Assembly: GCA_037367355.1 (NCBI GenBank)
Contig: CM074699.1
Span: forward strand, 2,294,001-2,358,000
DNA: 64,000 bases
From: Neoscytalidium dimidiatum
Lineage: Eukaryota > Ascomycota > Dothideomycetes > Botryosphaeriales > Botryosphaeriaceae
Direction: 5' to 3'
Both the position numbers and the translations under genes were made by a program. A model generated the notes under the pieces. That model had not been told where the DNA came from and searched no databases. It was given only the letters and a program-made list of their open reading frames with translations. The first letter of the stretch is position 1. Each line of letters opens with the position of its first letter. Below are positions 1 to 11,400 of this stretch, one piece after another.

Positions 1-314
1 AGCTAGAGAAAACAGCATACCGCCAGTCAGCAAATGTGCCTCGCAGATGTGGTATGAGTGAGTAAAATTATCAAAACAAGAGGAAAGCAACATTAGACCA
101 GAAAGGAGGACAGACAGTCCCGTTTAAACAACGAAGTGTTGATAAGTGTAGCAAACACTGACGGAAACGGCGCTCGAAAGGCAAATAGCATGCTCATTAT
201 CAATCACTGATTCGACAAAGAGAGACCACCCATCAACACAAGCACAAGATCCTTGATGGGTCAGGAAGTCAAGCTCCGGGTTCACGTTTGCGCTCACAGC
301 GGATGGAAAGTTTA

Positions 315-398
315 CATGGGCAGTTGAAGCAGTCTGGACATGAATGCTAGTAATCGTCTTAGATATTCACGTCCAGGCGACTGCTTCAACTGTTCATG
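315..398. repeat. Imperfect inverted repeat (hairpin)
   Basis: The arm at about 315-345 (beginning catgggcagttgaagcagt) is the approximate reverse complement of 365-398, with roughly 19 bases between them. The arms share an uninterrupted core of about 13 bases (cagttgaagcagt) and a second matching block (ctggac-tgaat) separated by a 3-4 base indel. No terminal transposon features or target-site duplication were recognised, so its nature is unknown. Confidence 0.75.
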
Positions 399-409
399 GA
401 CCATGATGC

Positions 410-420
410 GGGGGGGGGGG
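410..420 (+). repeat. Poly-G tract (11 G)
   Basis: An uninterrupted run of 11 guanines lies 12 bases beyond the right arm of the hairpin. It could be a real homopolymer or a length error in the assembly. Confidence 0.85.
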
Positions 421-878
421 ACCGATGCTTTGACCTGAAAACGGATTTCTGTTTACCGCATTCTGTGAGTAACTCACAACCACCTATAATTAAAGTTGGG
501 CACTGCATAGATCCAATAAGGGTGAGACGTTCACATCATCAATTGAAGGGTAATCCGAGACGTATGGGACATCCAAAGGTGTTAGAAAGGGTTGACAGAA
601 GAATGGAGATGTTTTGATTGCTTGCTCGCGCAGAGGTAGACCAACAAATTGCCCCATTAAAATCATGCTCAGGAATTTTTGTGTTTCTGAAACAATCTAA
701 CAGTCATGAATCCCCCCGAGAGGAGAAACCCTAATTGACGAGACGAAAGCCCTGCATCCCAATGCTGAACCTTCCTTGCTTTACATGCCCATCAAATCCG
801 CGAAGGCCATATCGAAACACCTGCAAATCACTCTCAATTCCTTCAAACCTAAAAATAAACAGCGACCAAAGAACTACT

Positions 879-1846
879 CTAACGACCACCAGCAACTGTC
901 GCAACCCTCCTTGCTTTTTTACCCAGCGCCACCGCGCCAGCACCACCACGGGGACGTCCTGAGGTCTTGAGGTTGAACGCACGCTGGTCCTTCAGCCAGC
1001 GGCGGTAATCAGCGACGGAACCTATCTTCTCGCCGTAGAAGTCGGGGACAGGATTGTTCAAACTGGACTGGCTAGGGTCGACGCGGAACTTCTTTATGCG
1101 CTGGAAGAACTGCTTTTCCTTCTGCAACGCGGCAAAGACAAACACAAGTCAGCAATCAAATGAATTCCTCGAGCAATCGCGGTCCATGCGTTCAGGGAAA
1201 ATGAGACATGGCAAACCGGCAGACTCACCTCAGCGATCTGCCTCCCAATCCTCCTGTAGACGAGCCTGAACACGCCGTCACCAAGCGCCGGGCCTAGCAG
1301 CCAACCCACGCACCCGCATGCCACCGTGCTCAGTCCCATCACGACTATCGGATCCAGGCCGAACGTCTGCGCGCCCAGCGAGTCGATGTCATAGCCAAGC
1401 ACGAGGTTGACGCCGACGGCCGTCGACGCGATGGCGGCCGCGATGCTGCACACCAAGGAGAGCCGGCGGCGGGTCTTGCGCAGGGCCAGGAAGCGATTCC
1501 AGGTCAGTGTGTCGGCCTCGGCGGCGGTGGCGCTGGAAGAAGCTGCGGACGAGGCATTTGCGGTCGTGGCGGCGGCACGCGTGCAGCGGCTGGACGAGAT
1601 GAGGCGGACGGTGGTGGGAGAGGAGGACGGAGAGGAACGCGGGGCGCTGGCGGCAGCGCGGCGAGCAGTAGCGATTGGAGCGGTTATTGAGAGCTGGAGG
1701 AGCTGGGATGGTGCTGCTGCGGTCTTGGTGTTATAGCAAGGCGATGAGAGGCACGGCCGCACGGCGGCGGTGGCTGCGCGGGGACGGACGGCTGCCGCTG
1801 CCGTAGCTGCGGCGCAGCGGATGGGCAGGGTGGTGGCGGAAAACAT
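879..1846 (-). CDS. pam17: Pam17, presequence translocase-associated motor subunit
   Basis: Two exons: 1846-1229 and 1121-879, joined across a 107-bp intron (GTGAGT donor, TTGCAG acceptor), give 286 residues. Pam17 sits in the mitochondrial inner membrane and helps assemble the Pam16/Pam18 part of the TIM23 import motor. Residues 1 to about 110 are Ala/Ser/Arg-rich with few acidic residues, as expected for a matrix-targeting presequence plus linker. The conserved core starts with TWNRFLALRKTRRR at about 115, has two hydrophobic segments (about 128-151 and 165-186) with the FGLDP and GWLLGP motifs between and after them, and ends in a basic C-terminal tail containing the conserved VPDFYGEKIGSVADYRRWL block. 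The ATG at 1846 was chosen; the open frame extends further upstream only through non-ATG codons. Confidence 0.93.
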
Positions 1847-2897
1847 TGAGAGCAGTGCGGGTACGTGGGTTGTGCTGGGTGAGGACGGCGGGTAGCGGGT
1901 GGCAGGCGGCAGGCCGTAGAAGGTCGTATGTGTGGTCGCGGGCAGCGGTTGAAGCTTGAGCTTCGCGATATTTCGGCGCGACGTCAAGTCTCTGCCGCAC
2001 ACGCCAGCTGCGAGCCGGCTTGGCGCTGACAAGGGGGAGGGGGGGCGAATTGCGGAGGCCTGAGCAGCAGTCAGCAGTCTCGTCCAACCCCCTCACGCCC
2101 AGACCGCAAGCCCCAGAAACTTTAAAAAGATGTTCATCATTGGTAGTATTCCTAAAACTGCACGAATCCAGGCGTCAAGCAACCGAGGGCCGGCGAATGG
2201 CGTCCGTCACGCGACTCTCGTCACTGACACACCCTCCTTCCTGCTTCTGCTTGTCTCTGAGCGCTTTCGCTGCCGGCCCAAAGTCCAGAGAGTAAGCCTA
2301 CGTGCCGTCCGTCCACCCGTTTTCTACTATAGCCTTGTCGAAATCCATCATGACTGCAACAATGACACGCTTGCTCCCGCGCTCGCTCGCTTTCGTATCG
2401 TACATCTCGATCGAAGAGAAAAGAGAAAAGATCCGCAGAACGCAATGCTTCCAACCTGCCTGAGCATGCAGCCAAAAGAAACGGCATCAAGATTGGAAAT
2501 TTCATGCCCACTGCCCACATGCCTGGGCGAGCGCGAACAACAACAAACGCCAAACCGGGAAGCGACCCGAACCAAGGGAAGTGGGTATTCGAAAATCAGC
2601 GCAAAGAACCCGCGTCAAAACTTGCGTTGCCCGTCCACCCTCGCACGCTCACTCGAGAGTCAATGGCCGAGCCATGGGAGGCACGCGTAGTCGCAATGTC
2701 CGGATCGCCATCTTTATCCAGGCTAACCGGTCCAATTAGTCCTCCGAGGCTGGCCGGCCGCACCGGGTGGCGGGGAAGCCCAGAGAAGTCAAACCTCATC
2801 TGCTTCGCTGGTGTTGGGGATTCATAAATTACCAACAGGTAAAAACGTTCCTGAAACTGTGAGAATTAAACAGAGCAATCCTCCAAACGCCGTGTTT
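1847..2897. other. Intergenic: Pam17 promoter and RhoGAP 3' region
   Basis: This 1.05-kb stretch separates two minus-strand genes. Short open frames exist on both strands but overlap each other, start mostly at non-ATG codons and show no recognisable domains. I see no RNA gene. Confidence 0.6.
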
Positions 2898-5022
2898 TCA
2901 GATAGATCCGATCGGGGAGAGGGGCTGCATAGGCGAAAGCTTGGGAAGCTCGTTGCGTACTCCGTTGTGTCCGGCCTGCGTCGGGGTGGCATCCTCATCA
3001 TCGTACTCGCGCGAGTTGACCGAGCTGAGGGGTGGCGGACGTGGCCTTTCCGGCGTCGAGCTGTTGATCGTCGATGGCTTGCTACTGCCGGACGAAACAG
3101 CACGTTCGTCCTCAAGGTGACTGGTGCTGCCGTTCGGCGTGCTCAAACCCAAAGCCGGCTGTGGCGGGTACTTTTCTGGCTCGAGGATGCGCATCTCCCG
3201 CTCAAGGTATTCCTTCTCCGTCCAGCAGCCCTGCCAGCAGTTGCGCCAGTCCAGCACAAGGAATTGGAAGCAGAAGGCCTCAATCTTCATGCAAGGCTGG
3301 AAGCAAATGCACAGGTTGCGGTAGTCCATCTTGTTCTTTTCCGAGCATGAGTGAAGGAGGCTGATGTGACAGGTGATGGCGAATAGAAGGTAGTAGTTGA
3401 ACGGCGGCAACTTTGAGAGCTCATCCTTCAGCATCTGCGGAGTGGACTTCGCATCCCCACACTTTTCCTGAATCTTCTTTTGTGTCGCCTTGGGGAAGAT
3501 CTCGTCCGGAAGCTCGCGGAGCCAGGCCTTGAACATGGATCCAATGATGTTGATATCATAAAGATTTGGTTCGTCGAAGAGATTGATATCAAGTTCTGCG
3601 GCGAAATTAGTCATCATTCTCCAGAAAGAAGCGAGACGCTTGCCTTTGTCGAAACGCATTTGCCAGTACTTGACGTCCTTACCGCTACCTGGAACACGGT
3701 AAAGACCCTCCTCTTCGCAACCATTCATGTTTAGATAGCTGGAGGGGTTCCGTTAGTGTATAGCGCGTCAAAACGCCCCTAAAACAAGGGACTTACTCTA
3801 TGCATCTCCACGGCAGTGCCGGCATCCAGAATTCCGTCTTATCCTTTGACGCGGCAAGTCTCTTCGAAATCCTTGTCTTGCGGGTCTGTTCTACCAGTGG
3901 AAGATTGATGACTCTGCATACATAGTTTTCATCCAAGACCGGGCCATGATCGCGCTCGTGAGAGCTTCCGCTGCGTGCGAGCTTTCCGAAAAAGCCTTTG
4001 CCTGCCTTGCCCAGCCCATCGGCAGCTTTCGTGCCGGATTTCTTGATATTATTGAGGAAATCCGCGCCCGGGTTGTCCTTGAAAGAATTGGAGAAAGAGA
4101 ATGGCGCGTTCTTATCGCGCGGATGGGCGGCAGTGTCTTCATCGGGTTCGGTGTGTCGATCGGCCGAACGATTGCGCGACGTGTTCTGCATCATCTCGCG
4201 GAAGGTTCTATCCTCTTTGATCGGTGCAGTCTTCAGCCCGTTCTGGTCAGGCTGGCGCTTCATGTAGCGCTGTTCGGACTCGGGGGTGAAGCGACTTGGC
4301 GTATTTGGCTTTGAGTGATGGTTGGCGTTGTTCAGGACGTCGTCGGATCTGATGGAACGCGAGCGCGACAGCAGGTTGAAGCGATGCTTTTGGCCGGGCC
4401 GTTTCGATGCGGAATGGTCGTTGGAGTGTGAGCTCTGCGGAGTATTCTGCTGCGATCTACCGTGCGAGGATGGGGCGCGCTGGTCATAGCGCTCTGGCTC
4501 GTGTGAAGTGGTGCCTGAAAGTTGTGCCGTTAGCAGTTGCGGGAGACACGCCGGGAATCGGCCGTAACATGTGCGCTTACTACTTGAAATGCTCGCACTT
4601 TCCATCGACTTGGTGAGATCTGGCGTCGAGCCGGGAGACTGCTTGTAAGGGTATGCCTGCGCCGAACTGTTCGGCAATGACGAGCCCTCTGACACCTGTC
4701 TAATTGACATCTGAGTATCCCCGCCGCCGACTCTGGTTGAAGACTTGGACGCCTTCGAATTCGTAAACAGTGGCTTGGGCGCCTCTTCTTTGACGGCGTA
4801 CGTCTTTGGCGACCGTTCCGGGCCCGTGTGTGAGTTCGACGAATTCGAGGCGGCGTACGAATCCATGTTTCGCTCAGTGCGGCTCATCTCATTGCGAGAC
4901 GTCTGGCTAGCCTCGGAATACCTAGGGCTTTGCGGACTGCGGAGGTTGTCGCCGTTTTGCGGCTGGGGATAGCCTTTGTTGCTCTGGTGCAGGTTTAGAG
5001 ATAAGGAAGGGGATTTCGGCAT
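2898..5022 (-). CDS. Rho GTPase-activating protein (RhoGAP)
   Basis: Three exons, 5022-4581, 4514-3797 and 3738-2898, encode 666 residues. The introns are 66 bp and 58 bp, each with GTAAG donor, CTAAC branch motif and CAG acceptor. The 66-bp intron is stop-free and a multiple of three, so it can look like coding sequence. The first ~340 residues are Ser/Pro/Asn-rich, basic and probably disordered. The RhoGAP domain follows (about 345-560): the second splice join restores the conserved PWRCIDYLN stretch and the arginine-finger loop EEGLYRVPGS, with Arg401 the expected finger that stimulates GTP hydrolysis on a Rho-family GTPase. The C-terminal ~100 residues are again low complexity (Pro/Ser). 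Likely role: polarity and cell-wall signalling; the GTPase partner cannot be told from sequence. The ATG at 5022 is the first in frame. Confidence 0.88.
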
Positions 5023-6390
5023 CTTTCGCAATGGCTTTTGTCGTGGTTGGGCCCAACCCAACGGCTGTCACACCATGTTAGCCATACACCGTCTTTCGGT
5101 AATGTGCGCACTGCAACGGGTCAAGACGCTTTGTGCGCTGCAAGGCCGCGAGATGTTGCCGCGGCCGTCGGCACTGCCGAACATCTCCCAGGAAGACGGG
5201 AATCACTTTACCTCGATTCTGCAAGTCGACATTATGATCAGCTTCAGTTCGGGACGGAAACACGGGGAAGAGGCAGTATTGCGCTGTACACACCTTAAGG
5301 GCCCGGATCGCCCGAAGATGAATGAAGCCCTTAGCTAGGCAGGAACCCAAGGCCAGGCCTCCCGATCGTGGCCTGTACGACGTGCGCCCTCAGGCGTGTT
5401 GCCTTTGTGGCGTGCCTGTGGGTTCGTTGGTTGCGACGGTTCGTAGAAGGCAGGCCGGCGTGGATGAAGCTTATGCGTGCGCTGGACGGACTCAATCAGC
5501 TGGGCCCGTTACACCATCTCAGGCTTGATGCAGATGTGAGAGCGGTGCCACCATGCGGCCGCGAATGGAGGGCAAGAGGCCGGGGCAGGATCATTCACAC
5601 AAGGGCGCGATCAGACGTGTGCCAGAGACCACGTCTGGTTTCAGGCCGGCAGGAACAAAGAAACTTACAGCCCTCTCAGCAACCACGGCTCGTCTCGGAC
5701 TGCCGTCGCCGTGTGGCAGGGTATCGCGGTACTCTGCAGCGCGCAGGAGAAGGGCGTGTCCAGTAGTCTGCGAGGACCGGCACGATCGGGGCGGAGGGCG
5801 GCGGGCGGAGGGCGCGCAGAGTTCTGCAAAGGCGAGAGCGGACGTAGGAGGCGAGCCAATGTAGAGGGCGGCAAGCGGGAGCCAAAGGAACAGGGACAGC
5901 GCGCGCGGTGGTGGATCAACGAGGACGCATGCACCCCCGGCAGGGCGTGTGGAGCTGCAGTGGCTGGCGGCAAAGAGGGATAGGAGTAGGAGCCGCCGGC
6001 GGTGGGGCCTGTGGGCGGCTGGCGACTTGGGCGGCTGGAAGAGAGCGTGGGCGGAACTGCTGGAGCGAGAGAGGAGGGCGCGCAGCAGGACCCGGGGGTG
6101 CGAGCGTGGAGGTTGGAGAGGTATGGTGGTGGTGAAGGCAGCTCAACGGGGGAAGTGGATTCGAGTTAGCTTCAGGGTATCCTTGCGGCGAACTCGGGAT
6201 GAGCCCAGCGGCGCACGAAACACTTGGCACAGACAGATCTGACGCCTTCGCAGGCCGGCGGGTCTCTGATGAAGAACTACACGAACGCGCGATATTGGCA
6301 CCACGGTAAATATAGATACTGCGTAGTGCTGCGCGCAGCCCGATATGCGGTGAGGTCTGAGCCTCCCCCTGGTCCACAGCAATCTGCTTG

Positions 6391-6433
6391 ACGACGACGA
6401 GGACGACGACGGCGGCGGCGCCGCCGCCGCTGC
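6391..6433. repeat. GAC/CGG trinucleotide tract with 20-bp perfect palindrome
   Basis: A run of (GAC/GAG)n passes into (CGG)n and then (CCG)n. Positions 6410-6429 form a perfect palindrome centred on ggcgcc, able to extrude as a very stable GC hairpin. Confidence 0.8.
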
Positions 6434-7213
6434 CCACGCCCGCGCGAGAAGCACGGCGAAGGCGACCGGCCGCCGATTGCGTGGAGCGCGAGCCTTCGAC
6501 GCGCATCTCTGCCTCTCCGCAGAGCTCAGGAGAGCGCGCTGGGCGGCGGATGCCTGCGGCAGCACAGATGGAGCTGCGGCCACGCTGCGAAGCCTGCCTG
6601 GGCTGTGAATTTCGCACAGGCGCGCGCAGCAATCTGCCTCCGGTCGATCAAACGCGCCCGCTCACGCCATCCATCGACGAGCTGCCGTTGTATATCATCG
6701 CGGCCCATCGTGTCTCGATCGCACGAGTGAGCGTCCGTTTGTTCCTGGCCGTGGCAGTGGCCGTAGCCGTGGCCGGCACCAAGACACCGGCGCCAGGAAC
6801 GCGCGCGCGGAAAGCAGCCTCTGGGACGCAACGCGGTCCGCCGTTACGAGTGCAGCCCACGCCCAGCCCGCCCGACCCGCCGAACAGCCTTTGACAGCGG
6901 CGCGCTCCATCCATCCGCGACTGCGCGAGCGACCTCCTCCGAGGGTGCGCGCACGCTTGTCGCTTGCAACCCGACGCAGAGTCGTGTCCAGTCCAGCCCA
7001 GCCCGGCGAACTCCACTCGCTCGCCCGCTCAGGGGCTCGAGCGGTGGCTGGCCTGCGACTCCCAGCAGACACGAGGGTTGCAGACGAGCTTCCATCTGCG
7101 CAAACTGCGGTACTCCAACGGTACGGTCGCCCAAATAAGCGCAGGCGCCCCGTCTATCCTGCGCGCCTCCTGCTGCACCTGCTTCGCTAGCCGAACGCTT
7201 CATATCCCGGCCT

Positions 7214-7234
7214 GCGGTCGCGGTCGCGGTCGCA
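7214..7234. repeat. GCGGTC hexamer repeat (about 3 copies)
   Basis: Three tandem copies of gcggtc lie inside the gene-free region upstream of the debranching enzyme. It is probably a simple repeat with no assigned role. Confidence 0.7.
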
Positions 7235-8426
7235 TCTCCGCTGCGGCAATCTGCGAAGCGACGGGGCTGGTGGTGTTCGAGCAGGCTTCTCGAAGACAGC
7301 ATGGGCATCAGGCGCCGGAAGACGCGGTCGGAGAGCCAGCGGGTGAGACGACAGGAGCAACGCATTTTCGCAGGGCGACGCGTGCCGAAACAGAGCGTGT
7401 TATTCACAAATTCCAGGGTGCTGCCGCGTCTCGATGATGCGACAGCGCTGGATTTGGTGGTGGTGCTCGGTGGGAGAAGTCGAGACGCTGGAGGTGCGTT
7501 GGCGCGGCGCATGCATTATTTGTCTGGCGCCTGGGTCGCCGCTGCTGCAAACCGGCTGCCACCCTGTCAGACTCCACTCGACGGGCCTGGCTAACCCATG
7601 GATCGCGCGGATGCGCCAAAGCTTGCTTGCTCCCGTCCTGGTGACGGCACTCCTTCAAGGGCTCCATCAGGGCGATGGCCAGCTGCTCGCCTGGCCGTCG
7701 CAGCAGACGTAAATAGAACACACATTGCTGCTCTGTTCGCCGCGACGGAGCGCGGAGGGAGCTTTGCTAAGAGCGGCAGCGACATGTGAAGGCACGGGAT
7801 GGCAGCTCGAGTCAAAGCAAAGCGGTGAGGCGGGTAGCTGCTTGCCCCGCCAAAGAACAACACACCTCCCCAACAACGCGCCTGGGGTCAGGCAGCTATT
7901 AAGACCTGGGGAAGCCAATTGCCCGGCGGCGCCTGCGTTACTTTGAATTCCTCGTCCGACCCGAATCCGCGCGACCCACCAGCGAGCCCGCGCGTGGCTA
8001 TCTTATCGTGTTCGAAGCTTGATGAGGCTCGTTGGCCGCCAGTGACGTATTTGCTGCCGGCCTGTGCGCAGCTTCTCCAAGGCCCGTCGAGCTTCCCGCG
8101 CTCGCGACGGACGTGCCTGCCGATCCTCCACCTCCACCTCTTGCTTCCCTCTTTAAGACGGCGCACACTGAGGGAAGCCTCTTCTTCCCCAGTCCTCTCT
8201 GCCCGCTTTCGATAACGACAGGCCTCCCGCAGCCTGCAGGGCAGCTTCCAATTGGGCAAGCTTATTGATAAACCCCCTCCTCTCCTCTCTGCCATCTCTG
8301 CTTCTCCACTCTCCAGCTTCATCCTCTCACTCGTCTTTGCCGTATCTTTTTGGGCTACGCATACGTTCGTATCTCCTGCAGAAGCCGTCTTATTGTTCAA
8401 TTACCCCTCTCAACAACTTCCCAACA

Positions 8427-11400
8427 ATGTCAAACACCGTTTACTTGCTTCCGCTCACTGACGGCGGTGCTCCCGACGTGCCCGGCACTTACATCTACCT
8501 CCCGGCTCCCACCGACCCGGCCTATGTCGTCCGCTTTGCTGTTGAGGGAACCAGCTCGATATGCCGTGAAGGTAGCCTCTGGGTGAACATCCCGGCCAAA
8601 GGCGAGCAGTTCCAGCGGGATCGTTTCCGCGAATTCAAGTACGGCTCACTCCATTAACGAGCTCGACAGCGCTCTGACGCGTGATCACAGGCTCCGCCCC
8701 GACTTCAACGGCACTATCGAGATCGATTGTCCGATCCACTATGCCGGTGCATTTGCGTTCTACTCGACCTACACTCCCCTGCCCGAGTTCGCGCCCTATC
8801 CTATCACCGCCGGCCCCGAGCCAACGAAAACACCGACATACTACATTGATGTCTGTCCGAAGCTCACGCTGAATGACCAGCTGATCCATCTGGACTCGCT
8901 GTCCATTTTCTCGGTCATATCCAAGTTCATGGGCAAGTACCCGGACGATTGGGATAAGCATCTGCGTGGCATCAGCCAGCGAGGCTACAATATGATCCAC
9001 TTCACGCCGTTGATGATGCGAGGAATTTCAAACTCTCCATACAGCATCTACGACCAACACCGCTTTGACAAAAACTTCTTCCCGAATGGAGAGAAAGATA
9101 TTGCTGAGCTGGTCTCTAAGATGGAGAAGGAATTCAATCTATTCGCTCTGACAGACGTCGTTTGGAACCATACAGCCAACAACAGCAAGTGGCTTGAGGA
9201 GCATCCTGAGTCTGGCTACAACTGTGAGACTGCTCCTCACCTTCTGTCTGCTCTCGAGCTCGATGATGCGTTGCTTCAGCTTGGTCGCGACCTGGCCTCG
9301 AAGGGCCTACCCACCACCATTGGCAGTATTGATGACCTCAACAAGATCATGGAAGCTGTGAAGTCCGACGTCATTGCTGGACTGAAGCTCTGGCAGTTCT
9401 ACGTCGTGGATGTTGAAAGAGACACCAATGCGATTGTCAAGGCTTGGACTGAAGGAGAGATCACTTTCCCAGACGGTGGCTTTGGCAAACTCGGCGTTGG
9501 TGGTCTTGACGAAGTTAGAAACTGGACCCTAAAGCAGAAGGCTGATTGGCTCATTCAACATGCACTGTCCGGCGGGGACAGGCTTGGCGAGAGGTTCCAG
9601 CGTAAGATTGACGCAAGGACCGGTGCTGCTCTGTTGGCTGCCCTCTTCGGTCGGTATGACAGCCGGAACCACAGTACTCCAGATGAGCGGGCTGCTCAGG
9701 GAACCATCCAGAAATTCTTGGATGAAGTGAACCTACAGTTCTACAAGGAGTACGATGCTGATGTTGCAACCATTGTGGAACAACTTCACAATCGTATAAA
9801 GTACGTACGTCTCGATGACCATGGCCCAAAGCTAGGTCCAATCACGGAAAAGAGTCCCCTGATCGAGACGTATTTTACGAGGTTGCCTAAGAATGAGACT
9901 ACCAAAAGACACAACCCCCGAGCACTGGCCCTTGTCAATAACGGCTGGATATGGGCCGCTGATGCCATGAAAGACAATGCTGGACCACAATCTCGTGCCT
10001 ACCTCCGCAGAGAAGTCATCGTTTGGGGAGACTGTGTCAAACTCCGCTATGGCAGCGGGCCACAGGATAACCCGTTTCTTTGGGACTTCATTGCTAAGTA
10101 CACCCGCCTCATGGCGAAGTATTTCGTTGGTTTCCGCATTGACAACTGCCACTCGACTCCCATCCATGTGGCTGAATACATGCTTGACGAGGCACGAAAG
10201 GTCCGCCCGGACCTTGTTGTGGGTGCTGAGCTGTTCACTGGCTCCGAAGACATGGATTTTGTCTTTTGCAAACGCCTCGGAATCAGTTTCCTCATCCGCG
10301 AGGCCATGCAAGCTTGGAGCACACAAGAACTGAGTCGTCTCGTCCACCGCCACGCTGGAATCCCAATCGGTAGTTTCGAGCTTGACGAAGTGAGCAATGC
10401 GGACCCATCCACTCAGACTAACGGTGTCACCAAACGTGAAATCATTCGGAGAATCAGGCAGAGCCCGGTCCACGCTCTATTCATGGATTGTACTCACGAC
10501 AATGAAGTCCCGGCTCAGAAGCGCGATGCACGCGACACGCTCCCAAATGCTGCTCTGGTAGCTATGTGCGCTTGTGCGACAGGGAGTGTCATGGGATATG
10601 ACGAGATCTATCCCCAGCTCATTGAGCTCGTCCATGAGACCAGACTGTACTCTTCGCCTTATTCGACATCCGGCGAACTCAAGGTGCAGGCTGATGAGGG
10701 AGGTATTGGCAACATCAAGAAGCTTCTCAACCAGATCCACACCCTCATGGGCCAGGAGAGCTACGATGAGACCTTCATTCATCATGATCGAGAGTTCATC
10801 ACCGTCCACCGTGTGCACCCTAAAACTAGGAAAGGATACTTCCTTATCGCCCATACCGCTTTTCCGGGCTATGGTGATGGCAACGGTGGCTTCCCTCCCG
10901 TTCATTTGCCTGGGACACAAGCAAAACTGATCGGCAGCTGGTTTCTGGAAGTCGAGGCGAATCAGGAAATCAAAGCCCGCGTCATTGGCGACAAGAAGAC
11001 GCTTCGTGGACTGCCTAGTCGCACCAAGGATCTCCAAGGCGTTAAGATTGAGTCTTCGGATGCGGAAACGAAAATCACCATTCCTGATTTCTTTCCTCCA
11101 GGAAGCATTGCTTTATTCGAGACATCTGTCCCATCCTGCGAACATTCAGATGGTCTTGACGTATTCGTTACTAGCGGCGCTAGGGATGCTTTCAAAGAAT
11201 GTAGTCTCGTCGACCTCAACCATATTCTCTATCGGTGCGATGCCGAAGAACGCGACTACAGCGGCGGCAACGATGGCACGTACACAATTCCTGGTCATGG
11301 CACTCTTGTCTATGCCGGTTTGCAGGGCTGGTGGAGTGTCCTTCGTGACGTTATCCGCTACAACCAATTGGGACACCCCATCTGCGACCATCTCAGACAA

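Larger units (their letters stand above)
1..878. other. Gene-free left edge (3' side of Pam17)
   Basis: No coding region with recognisable protein features is visible on either strand; the longest open frame (about 73 codons, 396-617) has no family resemblance. The stretch holds an imperfect inverted repeat and a guanine homopolymer, listed separately. The part next to 879 should include the 3' UTR of Pam17. Confidence 0.6.
5023..8426. other. 3.4-kb GC-rich gene-free region between divergent genes
   Basis: This is the shared upstream region of the RhoGAP (-) and the glycogen debranching enzyme (+). Many overlapping open frames exist on both strands (up to 238 codons, 5916-6632 minus), but they are Arg/Ala/Pro-rich, mutually overlapping and without conserved motifs, which is typical of GC-rich non-coding DNA. 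The DNA near 8265-8426 is pyrimidine-rich, as in fungal 5' UTRs, and a CCAATTGG palindrome lies at 8248-8255, about 175 bp before the debranching-enzyme ATG. Trinucleotide and hexamer repeats are listed separately. Confidence 0.6.

Noticed and set aside
5916..6632. 238-codon minus-strand open frame
   Set aside because: Low-complexity Arg/Pro/Ser composition, overlapping equally long frames in other phases, no conserved motif; expected in GC-rich non-coding DNA.
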